Positions 27,782-37,232 of a stretch of 64,000 nt of DNA are shown here, in pieces. The DNA comes from CAVVZJ01 sp963752755 (GTDB taxonomy: Bacteria; Planctomycetota; Planctomycetia; Isosphaerales; Isosphaeraceae). The stretch covers positions 186,001 to 250,000 of the forward strand of contig CAVVZJ010000010.1 of the NCBI GenBank assembly GCA_963752755.1. Reading direction: 5' to 3'. How positions within the stretch are numbered: the stretch's first letter is position 1; each line of letters opens with the position of its first letter. Below the pieces are notes generated by a model that was given only the letters and a program-made list of their open reading frames with translations, had not been told where the DNA came from and ran no database searches. A program made the translations under genes and the position numbers.

Positions 27782-29177
27782 ACAGGAAGGCGAAGAGGAT
27801 CGCCGGCAAGGAGGGCCGCGATCTGGGCCGCCTCGGCCTGAGCTCGGCGGCACGGCGCCGGCCGCGGTGGCGAGTCCCGCGATCGGGCTCAGTGACATCA
27901 GGGCGACACGGTCGAGCGTTACTTTCATGTTGGCCGCGGCGTGATCGCCCCGGCCAGCAAAGGGACGATCCAGGCAAAGAAGAGGAAGAGGAACATCACG
28001 CTCCCCGGCCGCTTCGGCGCCACCAGGGCGAAGAACTGGTACGCCAGGCCGAAATAGGCGACCACCAGCACCCCCACCGCGATCGCCAGCGTGAGCCGTC
28101 CCTCGGGACCGACGCCCTCGGCCCGCCCGGCGATCGCGTCCCAGGCCAGCGTCGAGCCGATCAGCACGATCAGGCAGAAGACCCCCAGCGCCACGCGATT
28201 CAAGGCCAGGTCATCCCAGGCCGGCAGGTGCTTGCGACCCTGCCGCTCGGCCCGCCGCAGTCCCTTGGCATACTCGTTGGCGTCGGCGTGACCGTGACCG
28301 CCATCACCAGGCCCGCCAGCACCAGGCCGTAGAGTACCACCGAGCACGATCAGGGACGTCGAGGTTCCGTGACCGTCCAGAAGCCGCCGAGCAGGAGGAC
28401 CGTCACCGTCAGCAGGAACGCCGTCGCCTGCGGTTTCGAGAACGCATGCGCCCGCTCCGAGCGCATCTTGCGGGTCGAGGCGATCAGGAAGAACGTCACG
28501 CTCGACAGCAGGTAGAGCGCCGCGAAGAGTAGCCAGGGTAGAGGGACGCCGAAGAACGGCAGGGTCGTATCCCCCCCGAGTGCCGACAATTGCCGGTAAA
28601 ACGCGCCGTAGACGTTCCAGAGCACGATAAACAGGACCACGAGCATCCCGCCCGCGTTCGCCTTCGGCTTCTTGGCCATCAAGGAGCTGAGCAAGGCGAG
28701 GCCGTGGAAGAACCAGGCGACCATCACCACAGGAGTGCGATCTCCTCGAAGAACAGGGCCGGCTCGGGGAAACCCGCGGAGTCATGCAGTAAAGGCCCGA
28801 GCGGCAGGGTCAGGGCGAAGAGGATGTACTCGCGGATCGGGGCCCCGAGGAAGAATCCGAGGGTCGTCGCCAGCGGGGGCAAGGGGGAGATCCGATGGAA
28901 GTCGAGGATGTTCGACTCCCGGACCCCGCCCACCGAGCCGGCCACCTGGGTGGCCCCCACGATGACCAGGATGATCGTCTGGAGGATCCGCGTCATCAGA
29001 TACACCGCCGGCTGGCCGAAGCCCTGCGTCGCGATCCCCCACCAGACGATCAGGCCCATCAGGGCCAGCGTGATCGTCGACCGCCGGCACGAACTGCGAC
29101 TTCCGCAGCCGCGATCGCACGTGCTTGACCAGGATCGGGTTATCTAGAAATAGCTCGTTGAGATAATTCTCTCGCAT
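27729..29177 (-). CDS. ABC-2 type transporter permease (heavily frameshifted)
   Basis: About 480 residues, read in at least five frame segments. ATG 29177 (or GTG 29180) starts RENYLNELFLDNPILVKHVR, a usual start for these permeases. Later pieces contain membrane segments: AVYLMTRILQTIILVIVGAT, ILFALTLPLGPLLHD, LLFAALYLLSSVTFFLIAST, ALGVFCLIVLIGSTLAWDAI, FLFLFFAWIVPLLAGAI, and at the C-terminus ILFAFLFNNLVTVYRRRVER. The start ATG shares its A with the TGA stop of the ATPase gene (TGATG), so the pair is translationally coupled and forms one exporter; cargo unknown. Confidence 0.72.
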
Positions 29178-30110
29178 CACGACAGCTCCTTGGCCCCGAT
29201 GGCGAGGAACAGTTCTTCCAGGCCCTCCCGCCGCCTCGCGAAGGAGGCCACGCGCACCCCGCCCCGCACCAGCCGGGCCAGCAGCTCGCTGGCCTCCTCG
29301 GCGTCGCCGGAGAACGGGAATTCATAGAGCGTTCTCGCCGCACCACGTCAGCTCCGCCGCAATGCCCGTCCTCCTCGATCATCCGGACGAAGCCGTCGGC
29401 CGGCCCGACCAGCTCGACGGCCATCGTCGCCGCGCCCAGGATCCGGTCGCGGATCTCCTCGATCCGGCCACTGACGACCATCTGCCCCTTCTGCATGATC
29501 GCGATCGAGGTGCAGAACTCGGTCATCTCCGCCAGGATGTGCGACGAGATCAGGACCGTCTTGCCCGCCGCCGCCTGCGCCCGGAGCACGTTCTTCAGAT
29601 CGATCCGCCCCTGCGGATCGACACCGCTGGCCGGCTCGTCGAGGATCAGGACCTGCGGGTCGGGGATCAGGGTCTTGGCGAGCATCAACCGTTGCCGCAT
29701 CCCCCGCGAGAGCCCCTTGACCTCGGCGTCGCGCTTGGCCGTCAGGCCGACCACCGTCGAGCATCCGGTCGATCGACTCCGGCCGCTTCGGCTTGGGAAT
29801 GCCGTAACTGGCGGCAAACAGGTCGAGGAATTCCCAGCAGAGAAGATCCTCGTACATGGGCGGGAAGTCGGGCATGAACCCGACAGACCGGCTGGCGTCG
29901 CGCGGGTGCTCTCGCATGTCCACACCCGGCCAGCGCGATCTCGCCATACGTCGGCTCGATCAGGCCGAGCAAGGCCCGCATCGTGGTCGTCTTGCCCGCG
30001 CCGTTAGGTCCGATCAGGCCGCAGACCTCGCCCGGATGGACCTCCAGCGAGAGGTCCTTCACGGCGCAGAAGTCATCATAATCGACCCGCAGGTCCTGCA
30101 CCCGAATCAT
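29177..30110 (-). CDS. ABC transporter ATP-binding protein (frameshifted)
   Basis: About 310 residues from ATG 30110. Walker A GPNGAGKTTTMRALLGL, Q-loop region VGFMPDFPPMYEDLLCWEFL, signature KGLSRGMRQRLMLAKTLIP, Walker B VLILDEPASGVDP and H-loop TVLISSHILAEM are all present but lie in three frames, with changes near 29940, 29760 and 29345. The C-terminal part, with MQKGQMVVSGRIEEIRDRIL, is typical of ABC-2 exporters (CcmA/YadG type). The stop overlaps the permease start. It lies downstream of a methyltransferase gene on the same strand, 93 bp away. Confidence 0.85.
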
Positions 30111-30203
30111 ACGCGGCCTCCCCTCGGCCCCGGTCGTCGCGGACCGGCCACGGCGACGGTTTACCACGCCCGCCCTCGACACCACAACGAGCCACCGGTT
30201 GGA

Positions 30204-31153
30204 TCACGAGAGCGATTCGCCGCCCGTGCCCGATTCTTTTCGGAGATCCGGGAAAATAGGCCGAGATCTTATCCGCGCCTTCCGCCCGACCAGCATCAGG
30301 TTGCTCGCCAGCCGGTTCAGCGGCCAGATCTGTTCCAGGATGTCGTTGACCGACCAGACCACCCGGACATCGCCTGATAGGTGCGACTTCACCGGTTCGG
30401 GCAAGCCGTTGAGCATCGTCGGCACCATCAGGAACGGTCGCGACGGCGATGACCTCGAACCGCCAGCCCGCCAGGAGCGAACCGGCCGACCGCAGCGTGT
30501 AGAGGCGGTCATGGGCCGTGGCGCCGCGGAGGCGCTGGAGGGCCTCGGTGTAGCTGTAACGGTTCGGCAGGCACGTCACCACGAAGAGCCCGCCCGGCTG
30601 GAGAATCCGGTGGATCTCACCGACCGATGCGGCGTCGTCGTGCACATGCTCCAGCACGCCGTTGCTCGTCACCACGTCGAAGGTTTGCGTCCTCATAGTC
30701 GAGCCGGTACGGGTGATGGATCTGGGAGTATTGAAGTCCGGCTGAACTCGTGGAACGGGCGGTAGTCCTCGCCTTCGCAGACGTCGCAACCGTGCAGTTC
30801 GACCTGGTCGTCTGAGGCGGAGTCGATAGACGCAGGCATCCAGGCCGTGCCGGCAACCCCACTCCAGCACCCGGCCGTCGATGTACGGCATCAGCCGGTC
30901 GATCACGCGGAGGTGGCGCTCCAGGGTCAAGGACATCCCGAAGTGGGCCGCGAGGTAGTCCATTCCGGCGGCAATCGCCTCACCCGACCGCGTGGCCGCG
31001 TGGGCCTTCTGCTGCTCCCAGAGTCGCCGCAAGGTCGCGACTTCCGCCTTCCAATCCCCTCTCGGAACGCGAGTCGACGCCCTCCGGCGCCGGGAGCGGG
31101 ATCGTCGGACCCGTTCCAGCCCGAGCTTTGCCGACATCGCGGGCGGCCTCCAT
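30204..31153 (-). CDS. class I SAM-dependent methyltransferase (frameshifted)
   Basis: About 315 residues. The best start is ATG 31153 (MEAARDVGKARAGTG), with a frameshift near 31075 joining DWKAEVATLRRLWEQQKAH. Motif I is GRVLEWGCRHGLDA; further on FDVVTSNGVLEHVHDDAASV, EIHRILQPGGLFVVTCLPNR and YSYTEALQRLRGATAHDRLY are typical of the methyltransferase 11/23 group. Breaks near 30840-30700 and 30430 interrupt the middle and the C-terminal part (GDVRVVWSVNDILEQIWPLN). The family usually acts on small molecules, glycans or lipids; the acceptor is unknown. Part of the minus-strand run with an ABC exporter. Confidence 0.75.
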
Positions 31154-31221
31154 GATCGCCGACAGGGCTCGTCGCCCGCTGTTCAGCGGAGCGGACGTTC
31201 TCCCGGTTCGCGGTCCTTCTG

Positions 31222-31613
31222 TCAACCGCAGCCTGGTTTCTCCGACGCCCAGGGCCGCACGACGCCGGTCGCCGAGAGCCCCGGGTCGTCGCCGGCGGCG
31301 ATCTGGAAGCGGAGGCCGGGTTCGACCGGCACCGGCAATTCCAGGTCCAGCCGGATGCAAGTGCAATGCCGCTCGTCGAACGTCCCCAGCGGGCTCCGGG
31401 CTGCGACGTGCGCCGTGACCTCCGCCGTCCGGATCTTCGCCCGCCAGGTCGAGCCGACCACGCAGCGTACCAGGAACTCCTCCACGCGCGACGGGTCGGG
31501 CACCGTCACCAGTGCCTCGAACTGATCGACCTCGCGGGCATCGGGCCATGCGTCGGTTGGGGGGCATCCTCGATCCTCGCTTCCCGCTCGGGATCGTTCG
31601 CGTTCGACGTCAC
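31222..31613 (-). CDS. stand-alone EF-Tu domain-3-like beta-barrel protein (one frameshift)
   Basis: About 130 residues. GTG 31613 overlaps the TGA of the upstream gene (GTGA), so it is translationally coupled; a frameshift near 31550 follows the first 25 residues. The rest fits domain 3 of elongation factor Tu end to end: DQFEALVTVPDPSRVEEFLV corresponds to the KFEAEVYVL strand, AKIRTAEVTAHV to the FRTTDVTG strand and LELPVPVEPGLRFQIAAGDD then GVVRPW to the MEEGLRFAIREGG...GAGVV end. No GTPase domain is present. Function unknown; binding to EF-Tu partners, or an unrelated use of the barrel, are both open. Confidence 0.6.
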
Positions 31614-32822
31614 GAGGCCCTGGATTCCGCCATGCCCAGCCGCGCCGCCGCGAAGCTGACCAGGTCGCCCCGCGACCGGGCGACCTCGGCCAGCCGATCG
31701 AGCCGACCCGCGCCGGCAGAGCTGCGGCAGGCTCGGGCAGAAGAGGGCCGACTCGGGCACGCCCGCCAGGTGCTCGGCGGCCACGTCGATCGCCTCGTCG
31801 AGCCGATCCGAGCCGCACGAGGAGCCGGACGAGCACCTGCAGCCGGCAGCGTGTCCTCCGAGCCGTCCGGGTCCGGCTGTCGGCAGCTTGCCGCGGAAGT
31901 GGGCGATCGCGGCCTCGACGTCCTGGCCGAGCAGGGCGCGGAGGAAGACCGCATGGTCCTCATACGTCCGCTCGAACGGCGGCTCGGCTTCGTACGGTGC
32001 CGCTCCGAGAGCCGCCGTCCGTAGTCGGTCAGCTCGACGGCCAGCCGGATCACCTCCGGTTCGGTCGCCAGCAAGGCCATGCGGACGACCGACGAAAGGT
32101 GCGAGACGTCGATGTGATACCCCTCGTCGGCGAACAGCCAGTCCCGATCCGCCAGCAAGGCGGGGATGCCTCGTCCCCTCCGGCGGCAAGGGCTGGCCAC
32201 GCCGCTCGATGTCGGCACGCAGGTTCAGGACCAGGCTCTCGTGGAGGTGCCGGATCAGCTGCCGGCGCACTGGGCCCGCAACGGCTCCTCCGGCGGGAGG
32301 TGGTCGAACGCCGTGATCGCCGAGCAGGCGCCGTAGTGTTCCAGGATCAGCTCGAAGCCCCGACGCGGGTTCGCCCCGCCGTTGAACGCGATCTCGACGA
32401 CCTGGCCCAGCCGCTCGTCATTCTCGATCGGCTGGAAGTCGTCGATCGACTTTCGCCACCGGCTCCTTCTCCCCAATCGCCCGGAAGTACGGCCAGGCCC
32501 CAATCAGGTCGCCCGACTCCAGCAGCTTCGTACCGACCCGCCGGATCGCCTCGACGTACCGATCCTCGTACTTCGTCCGCTGCGGCTCGGGTAACTCCGT
32601 CAGTGAGCCGTCCAGCACGGCCGGCAAGCCCAGTTCATGCCGGGCCTGGAGCAGCAGCGCATCGAGCAACGCCCGCGGCTCCTCCCGACCCGCCAGGGAC
32701 GCGACGAGCTGACCGAGCGCCGCATCGGCCCCTTGCTCGCGGAGCGTCCGCTCGACGGCCTCGAAGTCGGCTGCCTGGGTCTCGGGCACGGTCGGAGTCG
32801 CGGTCGCGGCGTCGTCGCTCAT
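31610..32822 (-). CDS. conserved protein of unknown function, helical (heavily frameshifted)
   Basis: About 404 residues from ATG 32822 (SDDAATATPTVPETQAADFE), not assigned to any family I know. Segments in order: LREQGADAALGQLVASLAGR, ARHELGLPAVLDGSLTELPE, YVEAIRRVGTKLLESGDLIG, FQPIENDERLGQVVEIAFNG, YHIDVSHLSSVVRMALLATE, FERTYEDHAVFLRALLGQDV, LDEAIDVAAEHLAGVP and DLVSFAAARLGMAESRAS. At least five frame changes occur. Composition suggests an all-helical, TPR-like scaffold with no signal peptide. The stop overlaps the start of the EF-Tu-domain-3-like gene, so the two are probably made together. Confidence 0.6.
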
Positions 32823-32943
32823 GGGATGGGAGTCCTCGGAATCGGTCCGCGTCTGACCGCTCTCAAGCGGCCGGGCCACGGCAGACGACCCGCGGCCCCG
32901 AACATCCCCCATTCTACCAGGGCCATCGGAGCCGTCACCCGCA

Positions 32944-33868
32944 TCACATCGTGATCGGCTCTGATACCCTCGGCCGCGCTCTCGCTACTGCCCGTCGCGC
33001 TTTCTCCTCCGGCGACATCCCCTCCGCCGGCGCCGGCCGGGTCCGGGTCGGCCTGGACCTCGGCCCCCTCCGATTCTCGCCTGCACCCGCCAGCAACGGT
33101 CCTCGTAGCAGTGCAGCAGGATCGAGCAGGCCTCGTCCACCGAGTCGGTCACGACCAGCAGGTCGAGGTCCTCCGGCGAGATCATGCCGCGACTCGAGCA
33201 TGTGGCCCTTCAGCCATTCGAGCAAGCCGCGCCAGTAGGCGGAATTGTAGAGCACCACGGGAAACTTCTTGATCTTCTTCGTCTGCACCAGCGTCAGGGC
33301 CTCGAACAGCTCGTCCAGGGTGCCGAAGCCGCCGGGGAAGATCACGAAGCCGTCGGAGTACTTCACGAACATCGTCTTCCGCACGAAGAAATAGCGGAAG
33401 TTGACCGCCAGGTTCGTGTACGGGTTACCCTCCTGCTCGTGGGGAAGCTCGATGTTCAGGCCGACCGAGAGGCCGGCTTCCCGCTCGATGGCACCCCGGT
33501 TGGCGGCCTCCATGATGCCGGGCCCGCCGCCAGTGATTACGGCGAAGCCGGCCTCGACCAGGCGTCGCCCCAACTCTTGAGCCGCTTGATAGTCCGGGTC
33601 GCTCTCCTTCATCCGCGCCGAGCCGAAGACCGCCACCGCCGCCCCGACCTCGGCCAGGGCGTTGATCCCGTGGACAAACTCCCCCTGAATTCGCAGGACC
33701 CGCCACGGGTTCGGTGTGCGTGAAACGCCCCAACTCAGGCACCCGCGCCCTCGGCGATCGAGGATGGCCGCGCTCGAAAAGCTGCTCATCCTCGGTCGGC
33801 TGCCCGAACCTTGGCCCCATCGTCCGACCGGGCCGTCGCGGGACGATTCCACTCGCCTCGAATTCCAA
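32944..33868 (-). CDS. LOG family protein (TIGR00730, cytokinin riboside 5'-monophosphate phosphoribohydrolase type; frameshifted)
   Basis: About 308 residues. Signature motifs are intact: AAVAVFGSARMKESDPDYQA, FAVITGGGPGIMEAANRGAI (GGGxGxMxxxxxGA) and DGFVIFPGGFGTLDELFEAL (PGGxGTxxE). The N-terminal part (MEFEASGIVPRRPGRTMGPR, then FTHTEPWRVLRIQGEFVHGI) and the C-terminal part (MISPEDLDLLVVTDSVDEAC) lie in other frames, with breaks near 33700 and 33185. The start is unsure: TTG 33868 or ATG 33882 with another frameshift. LOG enzymes hydrolyse nucleoside 5'-monophosphates to base and ribose 5-phosphate. It heads the minus-strand run ending in the ABC transporter. Confidence 0.82.
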
Positions 33869-34348
33869 AGGTCGCGCTCCATTGCGCCCTCACTACCACC
33901 AGACTCATGCTCGGACATTGCGAAGTTCCGTTCGCTCTGGGATTTCTCGTTCCGATCTGTACTTGGGGCCTTCCCGGCATCGCCTCCCGGATACCCCTTA
34001 CCAGGCACTTGGCGCGCCGTCGCGGGAACGGCGTCTCTCGACTGGAGCCCAACCGACCCGCGCCTGACCGTCCCCTCGGCTTCCCCGTTGCACCTCCAGT
34101 CATTCTAGGTGGCCTGGAGAAAGGAGTCACGTGGACCGTCTCCAGATTGTTGCATCAAACCCACATGACTTGCCCCGACAGGCCCCGCCGGGTGGGGGGT
34201 GAATCTTGGTGCCATCCCGCCGATCACCGTCCCGTTTTACTCGCCGGTTTTCATGGCTCATTCACAACTGGAAAACCGCCGCTTGAGGTCATTCGGCCTC
34301 CGTCGCGCTTTCGCCAGGAATTCGCAGAGTCGAAGCGTCCCTCTCATG

Positions 34349-34478
34349 CACGAACCTGCTGATGCTTTCCGGTTTGGCCTGGCGTGGGCCAGCCGCCTCC
34401 GGCTGTCGTCCGGTCCGGACAGCCGGGGGCGGCAGTACCCCAGGATCGGCCGAATCGGATAGCATCAGCGGGTTCGTG
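34349..34478. repeat. 130-bp imperfect palindrome
   Basis: The ends CACGAACCTGCTGATGCT (34349-34366) and AGCATCAGCGGGTTCGTG (34461-34478) are complementary at 17 of 18 positions. Complementarity continues inwards with gaps, for example TCCGGTTTGGCC against GGCCGAATCGGA and CCGGCTGTC against GACAGCCGG. The whole unit can fold into one long hairpin. It has no coding frame; no second copy was noticed, though its centre resembles the first stem of the triple-hairpin repeats. Confidence 0.75.
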
Positions 34479-34549
34479 GATCAGGATGAGGACGGCCCGC
34501 ACAAGCCATCGCCCGGACGAGGCTCACGACGGAAGTGGCGACACCGACG

Positions 34550-34718
34550 GCGTCCTCCGGACCGAACGAACTTCAAGATAGCGAAGATCTGATTGCAACT
34601 CTCATTGAGTCCAAAGATCTAGCGATCGTCAAGCCGAATTCCTTCGAAGCGTCCTTTGACCATCCTCGCATCATCGCGGAGCGTCCTCGGGGCATCCCCC
34701 ATGCGTCGTCGGAGTGTC
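34550..34718 (+). repeat. phased NCGTC element, copy B
   Basis: GCGTC at 34550 lies 12 bp before header CCGAACGAACTTCAAGAT (34562-), the same spacing as in copy A. The array of boxes starts 87 bp after the header: GCGTC 34649, CCATC 34660, TCATC 34671, GCGTC 34681, GCATC 34692, GCGTC 34703, GTGTC 34714. Steps are 11, 11, 10, 11, 11 and 11 bp. The array ends about 130 bp before the hemD start and points towards it. Confidence 0.68.
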
Positions 34719-34847
34719 TGCATCCGGCGAGGGGGGCAGGCTCCCCGCCGCGGTCGCGAGTCGCTACGATGGGGCGGCGCCGGGTGAGGGATGCGATCCA
34801 GACGGCCAGATCTCCCTGAGGTTCCCGCAAGAAGCGAAAGTTTCCCC

Positions 34848-35740
34848 ATGAGCACGAACCCCAACGCCCCCCGACACTTCGACGGTCTCCGCGTGGCCGC
34901 CTTCGAGAGCCGGATGTCCGGGCCGATGGCCGACCTGATCGCGCGACACGGCGGTCAGGCGGTCGAGGCCCCTTCACTCCGCGAGGTGCCCCTGGGCGAG
35001 AACCGCGAGGCGATCGACTTCGCCCGACGCCTCGTCGCCGGCGAGTTCGACGCGGTGATCTTCCTCACCGGCGTCGGCGGCCGCTACCTGCTCCGCGAGA
35101 TCGAGGCCGAGGTTCCGCGCGAGGCGTTTCTGGACGCCCTGGGCCGGGTCAAGGTCGTCGTCCGCGGGCCGAAACCGCTGGCGGTGATGCGGGAATGGAA
35201 GGTCCGCGTCGCTGTGCAGGTCCCCGAGCCGAACACCTGGCACGAGATCCTCGCGACCCTCGACGCCCAGCTCCCCGTCTGCCGGAAAGCACGTCGCCGT
35301 CCAGGAATACGGCAAGCCGAACCCCGAGCTGGTCGACGGGCCTGGTCGAGCGCGGTGCCCGCGTGACCCGCGTGCCCGTCTATCGCTGGGACTTGCCCGA
35401 CGACACCGGGCCGCTCCGCCGCGCCGTCGCCGAGATCATCGGAGGGCCGCGTCGGAGCCGCGATGTTTACCTCGGCGCAGCAGGTTGCCCATCTGTTGCG
35501 AGATCGCCGCCGAGGAAGGCCGACCGAAGCGTTGCTCCAGGCGTTCCGATCGCGGGTCGTCGATCGGCTCGATCGGGCCGACGACGACCGAGGCCCTGGC
35601 CGCTCAGGGCCTGAGCCCCGACATCACTCCGGAGCACCCGAAGATGGGCCACCTCGTCGCGGCCGTCGCCGCCGGCTGGCGGGACACGGGCAAGGACGTG
35701 CCGATCGACCCCCGAGGCGGTCGGGGACACTCCCCGGATC
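34848..35740 (+). CDS. hemD: uroporphyrinogen-III synthase HemD (frameshifted)
   Basis: About 280 residues from ATG 34848. HemD closes hydroxymethylbilane to uroporphyrinogen III. Family pattern: LRVAAFESRMSGPMADLIAR, GGQAVEAPSLREVPLGE, FARRLVAGEFDAVIFLTGVG, GRVKVVVRGPKPLAVMREW, then in a second frame VERGARVTRVPVYRWDLPDD, in a third MFTSAQQVAHLL, and in a fourth SIGPTTTEALAAQGLSPDIT with PEHPKMGHLVAAVAAGWRDT. Breaks lie near 35285, 35455 and 35500. No stop is seen between this gene and hemE, so the given end is approximate. Directly upstream of hemE, as expected for a tetrapyrrole cluster. Confidence 0.83.
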
Positions 35741-36839
35741 GAAGTCTGCCCGCGAACGCCGAGGCCAGCCGACCCGCCGAACGGCTTCGCGAGAGCCGGT
35801 TCCTCCGCGCCTGCCATCGCGAGCCGACCGACACGACGCCCATCTGGCTGATGCGACAGGCCGGCCGCTACATGGCCGAATACCGCGCCGTCCGCGCGAA
35901 GGTGCCGTTCCTCCAGCTCTGCAAGGACCCCGCCCTGGCCGCCGAGGTCACGGTCACGGCCGCCGAGCGGCTGGGCGTCGATGCGGCGATCCTCTTCGCC
36001 GACATCCTCCTGATCCTGGAGCCGCTGGGCCTCCAGCTCGAATTCAGCAAGGGCGAGGGTCCGCTGATCCATAACCCCGTCCGGACGGCGGCCGACGTGG
36101 ACCGCGTCCGGCCCCTGGACGACCCCGCGGCCCTCGGCTACGTCTTCGAGGCGGTCCGCCAGATCCGCGCCGGTCTCTCCCCCGACACCCCCTTGATCGG
36201 CTTCGCCGGGCGCCGTTCACCCTCGCCTGCTACGCCATCGAAGGCGGCGCTTCACGCCATTACGAGCGTGCCAAGGCGTTCCTCTACGGCGATCCTGGCG
36301 CCTGGGACGCCCTCATGTCCCGGCTCGTCGAGGCCACCGCGGCGTATCTTTCGGCCCAGGTCGAGGCCGGGGTGCAGGTCTTGCAGGTCTTCGATAGCTG
36401 GGTCGGCACGCTCGCTCCGGCCGATTACCGCCGCTTCGTCCAGCCGCACATGGCCCGCCTCTTCGCCGCCTTGCCGGCGGACGTGCCCGTGATCCACTTC
36501 GGCACCGATACCGGCTCGCTCCTGGAACTTCAGCGCGAGGCCGGCGGCCAGGTCATCGGGCTCGACTGGCGGGTCCATCTCGATCGGTCCTGGGCGCGGC
36601 TCGGTCCGGAGGTGGCCGTGCAGGGCAATCTCGACCCCGCTGTCCTCCTCGGTCCGATCGACGAGGTCCGCCGCCAGGCCCGCCGGATACTCGACGAGGC
36701 GGCCGGCCGGCCGGGCACATCTTCAACCTCGGCCACGGCATCCTCCCCCAGACACCCGTCGATCACGTCCGAGGCCTGGTCGAGTTCGTCCATGAGGCGG
36801 GTGCTCGCCCCCGCGGGTTCGGCGGAACGGGCCCGATAG
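35740..36839 (+). CDS. hemE: uroporphyrinogen decarboxylase HemE (frameshifted)
   Basis: About 360 residues. HemE decarboxylates uroporphyrinogen III to coproporphyrinogen III. Motifs: LRESRFLRACHREPTDTTPI, WLMRQAGRYMAEYRAVRAKV (invariant substrate-binding Arg residues), DAAILFADILLILEPLGLQL, then after a break near 36215 YAIEGGASRHYERAKAFLYG, VQVLQVFDSWVGTLAPADYR, VIHFGTDTGSLLEL, VIGLDWRVHLDR, and after a break near 36715 HIFNLGHGILPQTPVDHVRG. The start codon is not obvious: no ATG precedes the domain in frame, and the nearest GTG is at 35698. The end is given as TAG 36837-36839, which needs one more frame change. Confidence 0.88.
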
Positions 36840-37232
36840 CCGTCAAACCTCACCGGATCGGCGCGATTGTCCAAAAAATCAGGCCGGGACTTGAAATCGA
36901 CGCCGATCAGGCGCCTATCTTTTCTCGATTGCATGCGCCCTGGACTCACGCCCTGCCGCCTATTCGTCGCGGATGCGCTTTCAAAATCGTTCCACTCCCG
37001 GTCGCCCACCATGCCCCCCCTTTTGGTTGACCGACTGGCCGGCCACTGAGGCTCTCTCGATTCGGCCAACTCTGAAGTCCGTCCCGACGAGCATGCGATC
37101 CGACTCCACGGATGGTAACGTGCATTCCCATTGACGCGACTGTAACTTTACGAAGGTCCCCGCCGTTCTCTCGACCCGTGGTGACAGGACGTCGGCCCGC
37201 CCCCCGCTCCCTTCGTTCCGTGGAGGTTTCCC
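36840..37232. other. 393-bp intergenic region
   Basis: Between hemE and the DUF1559 gene. GC content drops near 36870-36990. No gene, strong hairpin or clear promoter is seen; it presumably contains the leader of the DUF1559 gene. Confidence 0.45.

Larger units (their letters stand above)
33869..34847. other. 979-bp intergenic region with two repeat elements
   Basis: Lies between the divergent LOG and hemD genes. It contains a 130-bp imperfect palindrome (34349-34478) and copy B of the phased NCGTC element (34550-34718). No reading frame in it looks coding. The first 480 bp hold nothing I can name. Confidence 0.6.
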
